64,000 bases of DNA from Cupriavidus sp. (lineage in GTDB: Bacteria; Pseudomonadota; Gammaproteobacteria; Burkholderiales; Burkholderiaceae), in contig JAPSLP010000002.1 of assembly GCA_031180665.1 (NCBI GenBank), forward strand, positions 1-64,000, given 5' to 3'. Position numbers and translations under genes: made by a program. Shown piece by piece: positions 1 through 8,452 of this stretch (within the stretch, counting starts at the first letter, position 1; each line of letters starts with the position of its first letter). The notes under the pieces were generated by a model. That model was given only the letters and a program-made list of their open reading frames with translations, was not told the DNA's origin and did no database searches.

Positions 1-509
1 CGACCGTGTTGCGCGGCACCGGCATCTCGCTGAAGCACGCCGCGCTGGTGACCACGATGTTCCAGGTCGGCGGCACGGTGGGCGCCATCGTGCTCGGCTG
101 GCTGATGGACCGGCTGAACCCGCACTACGTGCTGGCGGCGAGCTACACGCTGGCCGGCCTCTTCACCGCGCTGATCGGCAACGTCACCGCCAGCCCGATG
201 CTGGCCGCCGTCGCCGTGTTCTGGGCCGGCTTCTGCGTGTCCGGCTCCCAGGTCGGGGCCAACGCGCTGTCGGCGGCCTACTACCCGACCGACTGCCGCG
301 CGACCGGCGTCAGCTGGGCCAACGGCGTGGGGCGCATCGGCTCGGTAGTCGGCTCCGTCGGGGGCGGCGCGATGCTGTCGCTGGGCCTTGGCATGCCGGC
401 GTTGTTCGTGCTGGTCGGCATTCCTGCGGTGTTGGCCGGCCTGACGATGCTGGTGCTGGGCCGCGGACATCTGGCCGCACGCGCCGCGATGCCCGCGGTG
501 CAGGGCTAA
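1..509 (+). CDS. MFS transporter, C-terminal part (cut by window start)
   Basis: The reading frame is open from the first bases of the window to a TAA at 507-509, so only the last ~168 residues are present and the true start lies upstream. The protein is hydrophobic with about five membrane segments. It shows an MFS repeat-type loop (GWLMDRLNP) followed by glycine-rich helices (NGVGRIGSVVGSVGGG) typical of the C-terminal half of aromatic-acid:H+ symporter (AAHS)-like MFS proteins. It would import or export a small organic acid across the inner membrane; the substrate cannot be read. It converges on the FAD oxidoreductase gene, 23 bp away. The family is clear, the subfamily is inferred. Confidence 0.8.
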   Translation, partial: TVLRGTGISLKHAALVTTMFQVGGTVGAIVLGWLMDRLNPHYVLAASYTLAGLFTALIGNVTASPMLAAVAVFWAGFCVSGSQVGANALSAAYYPTDCRATGVSWANGVGRIGSVVGSVGGGAMLSLGLGMPALFVLVGIPAVLAGLTMLVLGRGHLAARAAMPAVQG

Positions 510-532
510 GCGCGCTTCAAGCGCCCTATCCC

Positions 533-1930
533 TTATTTCCCATCGCCGAGAAAGGCGCCCTGCTTGACCAGCAACGCCTGCAGTTCCGACACGTCGATGT
601 CGTGCGGTGAACGGCCGTCGCGTACCGCCAGCGCGGCGGCCGTGCCGGCCGCCTGGCCCATCACGAAGCAGGCGCCAGACACGCGCGCGGCCGATTGCCC
701 GTCATGCGTCATCGAGGCGCAGCGGCCCGCCACCAGCAGGTTGTCGACGCCGCCGGCACTGGCGCGCCGCGGCAGCAGCATCCGGTACGGCAGTTGGTTG
801 TAGCCGCGCGAATCCGGAATCGGCGCCCACACCCATTGCACGTCGCCCGCGACATGCTTCTCCAGCGGCCAGCCGTTGACACCGATCGCATCGGGGAAAT
901 CCGCGCAGTTCAGCACGTCGTCGGCGCTCAGCGTGGCTTCGCCGACCAGGCGGCGCGTTTCGCGGATGCCGAGCTGCGGCGCGATGTCGAGCGCGTAGGC
1001 GTGCTCGAAGCCGGGCACCCTGGCGCGCAGAAAGCGCAGGTATTCCACGATCTGGCGTCGGCCCTCGATCTCTCCTTCGCTCAGCGAATGGGCGTCGGTG
1101 CCGTCGGCGGCCGACCCGTCTGGCTTGCACAGCTGGGTCACGTTGACGCGCCACTCGTAGGGATGCTTCTGCGGGCGGACCACCGCGCCGCGCCGCGGGA
1201 AGCGGAATTCCCCGGCAGCCTCTGCCTCGTCCATCAAGGCCGGGATCGTCTTCCAGGCCTCGCCAGCGCGCTGCGCATCGACGTTGCCGACGCGGAACAT
1301 CAGCGTGGGGTACAGCATATGCCCGTGCCCATCGCCCTTCTCGGTTGGCACACCGGCCCAGTGCGCGATATCGGCGTCGCCGGAGCAATCGATGAAGCAG
1401 CGGGCGCGCACCGCGACGCGGCCGGACTTGGTCTCGAGCAGCAGCGCGTCGAGACCGCCATCGGCGTGCCGCGCGACGCCGGCGGCCAGCGCATGGAACA
1501 GCAGATGAACGCCGTGGTCGGCCAGCAGGGCATCTGCGGCGCACTTGAACGCGGACATGTCATAGGCCTGCGCGTGGATCTTGCCCAGCACGAGATGCGG
1601 TTCGTTCAGGCCGTCGAGCCGGCGCATTCGCATCAACAGATCGTCGGCGACGCCGTGCACGACCTGGCGGATCTCGCCGAATACGTTGGCATGCAGGCCG
1701 CAGAAGTTGGTCACACCGGCCGCGGTGCCCATGCCGCCGAGGAAACCGTAGCGCTCGGCCAGCAGCACGCGCGCCCCGTTGCAGGCGGCGGCCGCGGCCG
1801 CGCTGATGCCGGCGGGACCGCCGCCCAGCACGACGACATCGAACGGGCCAAGCACGGGAACATCGCGCCCCGCCTCGGTCAGCGTGTCCCCGCGAGAGAG
1901 TCGAGAGAGTCCTTCCATCGTCGTCGCCAT
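533..1930 (-). CDS. FAD-dependent oxidoreductase
   Basis: A 465-residue flavoprotein. A Rossmann dinucleotide motif GGGPAG sits at about residues 36-41, followed by a run of alanines and ERYGFLGG, the usual pattern of the FAD-dependent oxidoreductase family (PF12831-like). A second FAD-contacting stretch (LLVAGRCASMTHDGQSAARV) lies near the C-terminus. Redox of a small organic substrate in the cytoplasm is likely, but the substrate is unknown. The start ATG lies 1 bp after the stop codon of the Bug receptor gene upstream on the same strand, so the two are probably translationally coupled. The receptor presumably delivers the substrate or a precursor. The divergent LysR at 3045 is the likely regulator. 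Confidence 0.85.
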   Translation of the reverse strand: MATTMEGLSRLSRGDTLTEAGRDVPVLGPFDVVVLGGGPAGISAAAAAACNGARVLLAERYGFLGGMGTAAGVTNFCGLHANVFGEIRQVVHGVADDLLMRMRRLDGLNEPHLVLGKIHAQAYDMSAFKCAADALLADHGVHLLFHALAAGVARHADGGLDALLLETKSGRVAVRARCFIDCSGDADIAHWAGVPTEKGDGHGHMLYPTLMFRVGNVDAQRAGEAWKTIPALMDEAEAAGEFRFPRRGAVVRPQKHPYEWRVNVTQLCKPDGSAADGTDAHSLSEGEIEGRRQIVEYLRFLRARVPGFEHAYALDIAPQLGIRETRRLVGEATLSADDVLNCADFPDAIGVNGWPLEKHVAGDVQWVWAPIPDSRGYNQLPYRMLLPRRASAGGVDNLLVAGRCASMTHDGQSAARVSGACFVMGQAAGTAAALAVRDGRSPHDIDVSELQALLVKQGAFLGDGK

Positions 1931-1931
1931 G

Positions 1932-2915
1932 CTAGTCCAGCCGAATCCTGTGTTTTTCGATGACCGGCTTCCAGCGCGCGACGTCCTCCGCCATCACGCG
2001 GCGGAACGCGTCGGGCGTGTTGCCGACCGGGTCCATATATTGGAGGCGCATCTTGTCGCGCAGCGCCGGATCGGCCAGCACCGCGACGATCTCGTCGTGC
2101 AGCCGCTTGACGATCGGCGCCGGCGTGCCGGCCGGCACCACGTAGCCGATCCACGCGTCCGCCTGCACATCGGCAATACCGGCTTCCGCGAGCGTCGGCA
2201 GGTCCGGCAGCGACGGCGAACGCTTCGCGCTGGCCACGGCCAGTGCCCTGATGCGGCCGTTCTTGACATGCGGCATCACGGTGGCGGCCGGCAGGATCGC
2301 CATGTCGACGTCGCCGGCGATCACCGCGGTAACCGCTGCGCCGGAGCCGGGATACGGCACATGGACCGGATCGGCCTCGCTGCGCGCGGCCAGCGCCGCC
2401 AGCGCCAGATGCGAGATGGTGCCGGCCCCCATCGACGAGTAGCTCAATGCCTTCGGTCGCTTCCTCAGCAGCGCCAGCAGTTCGGCGGCGTTGCGCGCGG
2501 GCACGCGGTTGGCCACGACCAACACCGCGGGCTGGCTCGTCGCGATGGTCACCGGCTGCAGGTCGCGCGCCGGGTCGTACGGCATATTTCCGTACAGCAG
2601 CGAATTGACTGCCAGCGGCCCCGCGATGCTGAGCCCGATCACTTGCCCATCCGGCCTCGCCTTGGCAATCGCATCGGTGCCGATATTGCCGGCGGCGCCG
2701 GTCTTGTTCTCCACCACCATCGGCTGGCCCAGCCGTGCCGTCAGCCGTTCGCCGATCAGCCGCGCGGTGATATCGGGCGTCGAACCGGCCGCGAACGGCA
2801 CGATCACGCGCACCGGTCCGCCCGGCCAGTCCTGCCCATGGGAAAGCGTCGATACCGCGGGCAGCAAGGCCAGCGCGGTACAAGCGAGCCATCTCCCCAG
2901 CTTGCCTGTTTGCAT
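1932..2915 (-). CDS. Bug-family tripartite tricarboxylate transporter receptor
   Basis: A 327-residue periplasmic binding protein. An N-terminal signal peptide (hydrophobic stretch TALALLPAVSTL, ending near SHGQ) is followed by the family hallmark PVRVIVPFAAGSTPD and the conserved VVENKTGAAGNIG. It binds a carboxylate-type ligand in the periplasm. The membrane TctA/TctB partners are not in this window, which is common for orphan Bug receptors of beta-proteobacteria. It is the first gene of a two-gene unit with the FAD oxidoreductase and is divergent from the LysR gene at 3045. Confidence 0.9.
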   Translation of the reverse strand: MQTGKLGRWLACTALALLPAVSTLSHGQDWPGGPVRVIVPFAAGSTPDITARLIGERLTARLGQPMVVENKTGAAGNIGTDAIAKARPDGQVIGLSIAGPLAVNSLLYGNMPYDPARDLQPVTIATSQPAVLVVANRVPARNAAELLALLRKRPKALSYSSMGAGTISHLALAALAARSEADPVHVPYPGSGAAVTAVIAGDVDMAILPAATVMPHVKNGRIRALAVASAKRSPSLPDLPTLAEAGIADVQADAWIGYVVPAGTPAPIVKRLHDEIVAVLADPALRDKMRLQYMDPVGNTPDAFRRVMAEDVARWKPVIEKHRIRLD

Positions 2916-3044
2916 GCGATGTCTCCAAGGATGTCTTGTTGATATGCCGGCGCGCTATCCGGTGGCGCCTTGCGGCAAGATTAGGGCAATGGCACTATGG
3001 CGTCCATGCAATGGCCGACATAGTCTCAAGCGGATTTCTTAATA

Positions 3045-3929
3045 ATGGATACGAAGCTGCTGGCGATCTTCGACGAGGTCTACAAGACGCGAAGCGTGTC
3101 GCGCGCGGGTGAACACCTGGGCCTGCCGCAGACCTCGGTCAGCCTGGCCCTGGGCCGGCTGCGTAAACAGTTCGGCGATCCGCTGTTCGTCAGGACCGCC
3201 GAAGGCATGCAGCCGACCCCGCATGCCGAGACGCTGATCCAGCCGTTCCGGCAGGCGTTGGCGATCCTGCGCGCCGCCACGCAACAGCAGGTGGTATTCG
3301 ACCCGCCGCGTTCGGAACGCACCTTCCGCATCAGCATGACCGACATCAGCCACCTGCAGTTCCTGCCGGGGCTGATGAACCGCCTCCATGCGCTGGCGCC
3401 TGGCATTCGCGTGGAGGTGATGCGCATCTCCACGGACACGCCAAAGCAGCTCGAAAGCGGCGCGGCCGATCTGGCCGTCGGCTTCATGCCGGAGCTGGAG
3501 GCGGGCTTCTATCAGCAGCGGCTGTTTCACCAGGGCTTCGCCTGCGTGGTGCGACAGGATCATCCCCGCGTGGGCCGGCGCATGACGGTGTCGCTGTTCA
3601 AGCGCGAGAAGCACGTCGCCATCACGGCGGCGGGCACCGGGCACGACTTGCTCGAGCGCGAGCTGGAGCGGCGGCGCGTCAAACGGAACGTCGCGCTGTC
3701 GCTGCCGACGCTGCCGGGCCTTGGCAATCTGCTGGCCAATACGGACCTGGTAGCCACGGTGCCGGAGCGCGTGGCGCAGATGCTGATGGGCATCGCCAAT
3801 GTCAAGGCGCTGGCCCCGCCCTTCCCGCTGCCGACCTTCTCGATCAAGCAGCACTGGCACGAGCGCTACCATCAGGACCCGGCCAATCGCTGGCTGCGTT
3901 CGGTGATTGCGGACCTGTTTCTCGACTAG
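3045..3929 (+). CDS. LysR-family transcriptional regulator
   Basis: A 294-residue LTTR. The N-terminal winged helix reads KTRSVSRAGEHLGLPQTSVS, followed by ALGRLRKQFGDPLFVRT, and residues ~90-290 form the effector-binding domain. The N-terminal style (TKLLAIFDEVYKTRSVSRAG) is that of the NodD/PcaQ-like branch seen next to aromatic catabolism genes. It is divergent from the Bug receptor/FAD oxidoreductase unit across a 129-bp intergenic stretch, the standard arrangement for an LTTR controlling its neighbour. A second LysR follows in the same direction. Confidence 0.9.
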   Translation: MDTKLLAIFDEVYKTRSVSRAGEHLGLPQTSVSLALGRLRKQFGDPLFVRTAEGMQPTPHAETLIQPFRQALAILRAATQQQVVFDPPRSERTFRISMTDISHLQFLPGLMNRLHALAPGIRVEVMRISTDTPKQLESGAADLAVGFMPELEAGFYQQRLFHQGFACVVRQDHPRVGRRMTVSLFKREKHVAITAAGTGHDLLERELERRRVKRNVALSLPTLPGLGNLLANTDLVATVPERVAQMLMGIANVKALAPPFPLPTFSIKQHWHERYHQDPANRWLRSVIADLFLD

Positions 3930-4016
3930 GCCGTCGTATCGCCCCGGATCGCACGTATCATGCCCGCGATCCGCATACTCCTTACCCACACCCACAATGC
4001 CGGACGCTGAACCGCG

Positions 4017-4937
4017 ATGGACAAACTGCTTGCCCTGAAGATGTTCGTCGAGACCGTCGACGCCAAAGGCTTTTCGGCCGCGGCACGGCGGCTGGACGTG
4101 GCTACCTCGTCGGTGACCCGCGCGCTGGACGGTCTCGAGCAATCGCTCGGCGCGGTGCTGCTGAATCGCTCGACGCGGCAGGTCACCGTGACCGAAGCGG
4201 GCGCTGCCTACTACGAGCAAGCGCGCCGGATCCTCGACGCGGTCGAGGAAGCCGATGCCCTGATCGCCGACCGCGGCGACGTACCGGTCGGCCAATTGCG
4301 CGTATCGCTTCCCGTTGCGTTCGGCCGCCGCTGTATCGCCCCGCATCTCGGCGCCCTGCTCGAACGGTATCCGCAGCTGGACCTGGAAGTGACGTTGACC
4401 GACGACATCGTCGACCTGCTGGGCGACCGCATCGACCTGTCCGTGCGAATCGGCAACGCATCGTCCTACGACAATGTCATCGCGCGACAGATCGGCACGT
4501 TCCGCCGCCGTGTGGTGGCGAGCCCCGCCTACCTCGAGCGACATGGGGCGCCCTCGATTCCCGACGATCTGGTCGGACATGCGTGCCTGCGCTTTCGCTT
4601 CGGCTACGGCGCCCGCGATCAGGTCTGGACGTTCGAGCGGGACGGGCAACGGCAGGTCGTGCCGGCCCGGGGACCTTTGCGCAGCAACAACATCGACGTG
4701 CTGCACGAACTCGTGCTTGCGGGGGCCGGCATCGGCCTGCTGCCGGACTGGATCACCGATGGCGATATCGCTGGCGGACGATTGCAGCCCCTGTTCGAGG
4801 ACTGGACCGTCAACCCGGATCAGGTCAGCAACGGCGTTTCCGCGCTGTATCTGCCGAACCAGCGTGGCTCGCGCCGCATCGCCGCCTTTCTCGCCTTTCT
4901 GCAGGGATTGCCGGCCCTGGCGCAAGACCGTTCCTGA
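4017..4937 (+). CDS. LysR-family transcriptional regulator
   Basis: A 306-residue LTTR of the AaeR/DmlR-like type: MDKLLALKMFVETVDAKGFS, then AARRLDVATSSVTRALDGLEQ as the DNA-binding helices and LNRSTRQVTVTEAGAAYYE closing the wing. The effector domain contains LPVAFGRR and GIGLLPDWI. It lies 87 bp downstream of the first LysR and about 100 bp upstream of an MFS transporter in the same direction, so that transporter is the most likely target (inference). Confidence 0.9.
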   Translation: MDKLLALKMFVETVDAKGFSAAARRLDVATSSVTRALDGLEQSLGAVLLNRSTRQVTVTEAGAAYYEQARRILDAVEEADALIADRGDVPVGQLRVSLPVAFGRRCIAPHLGALLERYPQLDLEVTLTDDIVDLLGDRIDLSVRIGNASSYDNVIARQIGTFRRRVVASPAYLERHGAPSIPDDLVGHACLRFRFGYGARDQVWTFERDGQRQVVPARGPLRSNNIDVLHELVLAGAGIGLLPDWITDGDIAGGRLQPLFEDWTVNPDQVSNGVSALYLPNQRGSRRIAAFLAFLQGLPALAQDRS

Positions 4938-5040
4938 CGGCCCGCACACAGCACGTTGCCATGGGCGCAACACTGATTTGCGCCGGCATGCCATTCACCG
5001 CAACGACACCTCCCCCTAAGCTTCCGGCATTCCAACCGAC

Positions 5041-6261
5041 ATGCCCGAGGCCATGACCATGCCCGCCCCTTCCGCTCTCGCCCCTTCGGCTTCCCACGCG
5101 CCGGCGATGCCGGCCACGCTGGTCGCACTGTTCTCCCTTTGCGCCGGCGTGCTGGTGGCCAACCTGTATTACGCGCAGCCGCTGATCGAGCTCATCGGGC
5201 CGCAGATCGGCCTGTCCGCCAGCCATGCCAGCCTGATCGTGTCGCTGACCCAGATCGGCTACGCGGTCGGCCTGTTCTTCCTGGTGCCACTGGCCGATCT
5301 CTACGAGAACCGCCGGCTGCTGCTATTGAGCGGCGCGGCGGCGACCGCCAGCCTCATTGCCGCGGCGCTCTCGACGCAGCCCGGTCCCTTCCTGCTGGTG
5401 TCGCTGCTGCTGGGGCTAAGCTCGGTCAGCGTGCAAATCCTGATTCCGCTGGCGGCGCATCTGGCCCCGGAGGCCACGCGCGGCCGCACGGTCGGCACCA
5501 TCATGGGTGGCCTGCTGTCCGGCATCCTGCTGGCACGGCCGCTGTCGAGCCTGCTGGCCGAGGCGCTGGGATGGCGGGCCGTCTTTGTCGCCGCGGCCGC
5601 GATGACGCTCGCCACCGTGGCGATCATCGCGCTGACGCTGCCGCGCCGCGTGCCCGAACATCGTGCGCGCTATGGCCCGCTGCTGGTTTCGCTGTGGCAC
5701 TTGCTGATGCGCTTCCCGCTGCTGCGCCAGCGTGCGCTGTACCAGGGCCTGCTGTTCGCTGCCTTCAGCCTGTTCTGGACCGCGGTGCCGCTCGAACTGG
5801 CCAGCCGCCACGGCCTGTCGCAGGCGCAGATCGGCATCTTCGCGCTGGTCGGGGCACTGGGCGCGATCGCGGCACCGGTGGCCGGGCGGCTTGCCGATGC
5901 GGGACATACCCGTATCGCCTCGCTCGCCGCGATGGCGCTTGCCGCACTGAGCTTCGTGCCCGGAATGGCGGCGGGCCCGCATGGGGTCTACGCGCTTGCC
6001 GCCACCGGCATCGTGCTCGACTTCGCCGTGCAGATGAACATGGTGCTGGGCCAGCGCGCGATCTATGCGCTCGATGCCGCCAGCCGGGCACGCCTGAACG
6101 CGCTGTACATGACCGCGATCTTCATCGGCGGCGCGGTGGGTTCGGCTGTGGCCAGTTTCGTGTACGCCCAGGCCGGATGGCATGGCGTCGTGATGACGGG
6201 CAGCGGCCTGGCCGCCATCGCGCTGATCGCCTTCCTGTCGGCATCGGCGATGCGGCGCTGA
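5041..6261 (+). CDS. MFS transporter (DHA1-like)
   Basis: A ~406-residue 12-helix MFS permease. The first helix carries the exporter-type motif VANLYYAQPLIELIGPQIG, followed by a loop with PLADLYENRRLL (motif A variant) and a second-half loop VAGRLADAGHTRIASL. This N-terminal pattern is frequent in DHA1 drug/metabolite exporters of the YgaY/SotB kind. The start is uncertain: the ATG at 5041 has no clear ribosome-binding site, whereas GAGG at 5047 precedes an in-frame ATG at 5059. The LysR at 4017 is its probable regulator. Confidence 0.85.
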   Translation: MPEAMTMPAPSALAPSASHAPAMPATLVALFSLCAGVLVANLYYAQPLIELIGPQIGLSASHASLIVSLTQIGYAVGLFFLVPLADLYENRRLLLLSGAAATASLIAAALSTQPGPFLLVSLLLGLSSVSVQILIPLAAHLAPEATRGRTVGTIMGGLLSGILLARPLSSLLAEALGWRAVFVAAAAMTLATVAIIALTLPRRVPEHRARYGPLLVSLWHLLMRFPLLRQRALYQGLLFAAFSLFWTAVPLELASRHGLSQAQIGIFALVGALGAIAAPVAGRLADAGHTRIASLAAMALAALSFVPGMAAGPHGVYALAATGIVLDFAVQMNMVLGQRAIYALDAASRARLNALYMTAIFIGGAVGSAVASFVYAQAGWHGVVMTGSGLAAIALIAFLSASAMRR

Positions 6262-6309
6262 CCGCGGCCCTGCGCTGCTGCCGCGGGAGAAACCGGCGGT
6301 GGCCGTCCG

Positions 6310-6723
6310 TCAGGCGCAAGCCGCGGGCAGATCGCCGCGATGGACCACCTGGACCTTGTTGCCGTCCGGATCGCGCAGATAGGCGCCGAAATACCCTTCC
6401 CCATAGTGCGGACGCGGCCCGGGCGGGCCTTCGTCCGTGCCGCCGGCAGCGATACCGGCCGCATAAGCCTGCTCGACGGCCTCGGGCGACGGTGCCAGGA
6501 ACGACACCATGCTGCCGTTGCCCGCCGTGGCAGGCTCCCCGTTGAAGGGGAAATAGGCGTAGAAGCGCGGCAGCGCCTCGCCCGGCCGGATCCAGCAAAG
6601 CGCCGGCGGACCGCCGTCCGGCACCACGGGACGCTGGCGCAGACCGAGCGGGGACAGCAAGGCATCGTAGAACCGGCCAGCGCGGGAGAGATCCGCAACG
6701 CCGACGGTGATATGGCTGAACAT
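6310..6723 (-). CDS. VOC-family (glyoxalase-like) protein
   Basis: A 137-residue single-module vicinal-oxygen-chelate protein. It starts MFSHITVGVADLSRAGRFYD, the beta-alpha-beta start with a potential metal-ligand His at position 4, and ends with the second half-motif LRDPDGNKVQVVH. Size and termini match glyoxalase/bleomycin-resistance/dioxygenase superfamily members. Whether it is an enzyme or a binding protein is not decidable. A Shine-Dalgarno-like AAGGAT precedes the ATG. It is convergent with the MFS gene. Confidence 0.85.
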   Translation of the reverse strand: MFSHITVGVADLSRAGRFYDALLSPLGLRQRPVVPDGGPPALCWIRPGEALPRFYAYFPFNGEPATAGNGSMVSFLAPSPEAVEQAYAAGIAAGGTDEGPPGPRPHYGEGYFGAYLRDPDGNKVQVVHRGDLPAACA

Positions 6724-6811
6724 GGTGAGATCCTTCTTCGATGGACTGCGGGGGGGCGACCATGACCCAAGGCAGGGCTCGATCCGATCGGGGAGCCGGT
6801 CGTCAGCGACG

Positions 6812-7183
6812 CTAATCGAATTGCCGCAGATACGCCAGCAGATCGTCGATCTGTTGCGCGCTGCCGATCCCCCAGAAGCGCATCCTGTTCCCCGGCACCA
6901 CCCGCTCCGGCGCGCGCAGGAAGGCGGCCAGCGTCTTGTCCGACCACACGATGCCGGAACCGCGCATCGCGCTCGAATATCGGTAGTCGTCGGCGGCGCC
7001 CGCCTTGCGCCCGACGATGCCGTTCAGTTGCGGTCCGAATCCGCTGCGCGCCGCGGGCCCGACCTGATGGCAGGACGCGCATTTGCGGTCGAATGCCGCC
7101 TTGCCGGCGTGCGGATCGTCGCCCGCTTCGGCCGATGGCACGCAGAGGGCCAACGCCAGCAGCGCCAGCGTGGTTTGGATCAT
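6812..7183 (-). CDS. small periplasmic cytochrome c
   Basis: About 123 residues if started at the ATG at 7183, giving a compact signal peptide MIQTTLALLALALCVPSAEA. A farther in-frame ATG at 7210 would put polar residues before it and is less likely. A single heme-binding motif CASCH lies in the segment AFDRKCASCHQVGP, and the distal Met ligand is probably in GNRMRFWG. The fold is that of mitochondrial-type class I cytochrome c2/c550 (KLNGIVGRKAG-like segment present as QLNGIVGRKAG). It is a periplasmic electron carrier; the partner is unknown. Confidence 0.85.
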   Translation of the reverse strand: MIQTTLALLALALCVPSAEAGDDPHAGKAAFDRKCASCHQVGPAARSGFGPQLNGIVGRKAGAADDYRYSSAMRGSGIVWSDKTLAAFLRAPERVVPGNRMRFWGIGSAQQIDDLLAYLRQFD

Positions 7184-7375
7184 GCCGTGATATGAAGAGG
7201 AATGCGGCACCGGGATACCGAGGCAAGAGCAAGGGGATGGAAGCCGGGGATTTTAGCGTTGTCCGCCACCGAGGGTCCGAAGGCCCCTCCTTGCTGCGGG
7301 CCGGCTTTACGGGTTGGGCGAAAGTCTTGGCGGTTAATTGCACTTCTTCGGCACTGCCCCCCGCATCGGCAATCC

Positions 7376-8452
7376 TTATTCGGCGCGATGCAAGGCCTTG
7401 GTCCGGTACAGCATGTAGAGCGCCACCGGCGCGCCGACCAGGCCGATCACCGCGTTCAGGTGGAACACATGCCGGCTCCACGGCAAATGCACCACCAGGT
7501 CGGCGGCCAGCCCGAGCGCCGCGCCGACCAGGGCCGCGCCCGGCAGCAGCACGCGATGATCCGCGCAGCGCCACAGCGCACGGGCGACCTGGGCGGAGAC
7601 CAGCCCGAGGAAGGCAACCGGTCCGCAGAACGCGGTCACCAGACCGGTCAGCCATGCTGTGGCCAGCAGCGCGGCACGCTTGACCCGTGCCACCGGAATC
7701 CCCATCGACTCGGCGTAGCGCTCGCCGAGCAGCAGGCCATTGAGCGGCTTGACCAGCAGCAGGCTGCCGAGCAGGCCGATCGCCACGCCCGGCACCAGCA
7801 GTTCGAGCTGCCGGCGCGTGGCGCCGGCGAAGCTGGCGTCGTCCCACGCCTTGAACGCGCGCGCCTGCGTTTCGTCGATAAAGTGCATCGAGGCGCTGAT
7901 CAGGCCGACCGCCAGATAGCCGAGCATCAGGCCGGTGATCAGCAGCGTCACCGTGCCGACCCGGCGCGACAGCACCGCGAGCAAGGCCAGCACGGCGGTG
8001 GAACCGGCGATCGATGCCAGTGCCATGCCGAGGTCGCCGACCAGTCCGTAGCGCAGCAGGAACGCATTGCCCGCGACGCCCGCGATGGTGACCAGCAGCG
8101 CCGTGCCCAGCCGCGCGCCGTGCACGATGCCGAGCACGAAGGGATCGGCGAGCGGATTGCGGAACAGCGTCTGCAACAGCAGGCCGGACACGCCGAGGGC
8201 GGCCCCGCTGGCCATCGCGTTGATCGCCCGGGGCAGGCGAAAACCCAGCACGATATCGCGCCAGACCTCGGCCTGCATCGGCTGCGCCGTCAATGCCTGG
8301 AGCACGGCGGGCAGCGGGACAGCCACCGCGCCCAGCGTGAGCTCGGTCACCAGCAGCAACAGGATGGCGAGCACCAGGGCGGCGAAGATCAGCGGGCCGC
8401 GCCGCGTGGAACTCCACGGCATCGAGGCCGTGGCAGAAGTCAGGGTCGTCAC
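7376..8452 (-). CDS. FecCD-family iron-complex ABC permease
   Basis: 358 residues, highly hydrophobic, with the FecCD signature RLPRAINAMASGAALGVSGLLLQTLFRNPLADP-type region (key parts GAALGVSG and NPLADP) and the late motif CGPVAFLGLVSAQVAR, expected for inner-membrane permeases of siderophore/heme/cobalamin importers. I chose the GTG at 8450-8452 because it overlaps the TGA of the binding-protein gene by four bases (GTGA), as do the two other junctions in this operon. It is the last gene of the operon. A single permease gene suggests a homodimer in the membrane. Confidence 0.9.
   Translation of the reverse strand: MTTLTSATASMPWSSTRRGPLIFAALVLAILLLLVTELTLGAVAVPLPAVLQALTAQPMQAEVWRDIVLGFRLPRAINAMASGAALGVSGLLLQTLFRNPLADPFVLGIVHGARLGTALLVTIAGVAGNAFLLRYGLVGDLGMALASIAGSTAVLALLAVLSRRVGTVTLLITGLMLGYLAVGLISASMHFIDETQARAFKAWDDASFAGATRRQLELLVPGVAIGLLGSLLLVKPLNGLLLGERYAESMGIPVARVKRAALLATAWLTGLVTAFCGPVAFLGLVSAQVARALWRCADHRVLLPGAALVGAALGLAADLVVHLPWSRHVFHLNAVIGLVGAPVALYMLYRTKALHRAE

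Noticed and set aside
510..532. GCGCTT/AAGCGC hairpin in the convergent gap as a terminator
   Set aside because: Short stem and no T-tract on either strand, so not called.
3039..4994. 651-codon frame on the minus strand
   Set aside because: Antisense to two clear LysR genes, no family motif, composition typical of a reverse-strand shadow.
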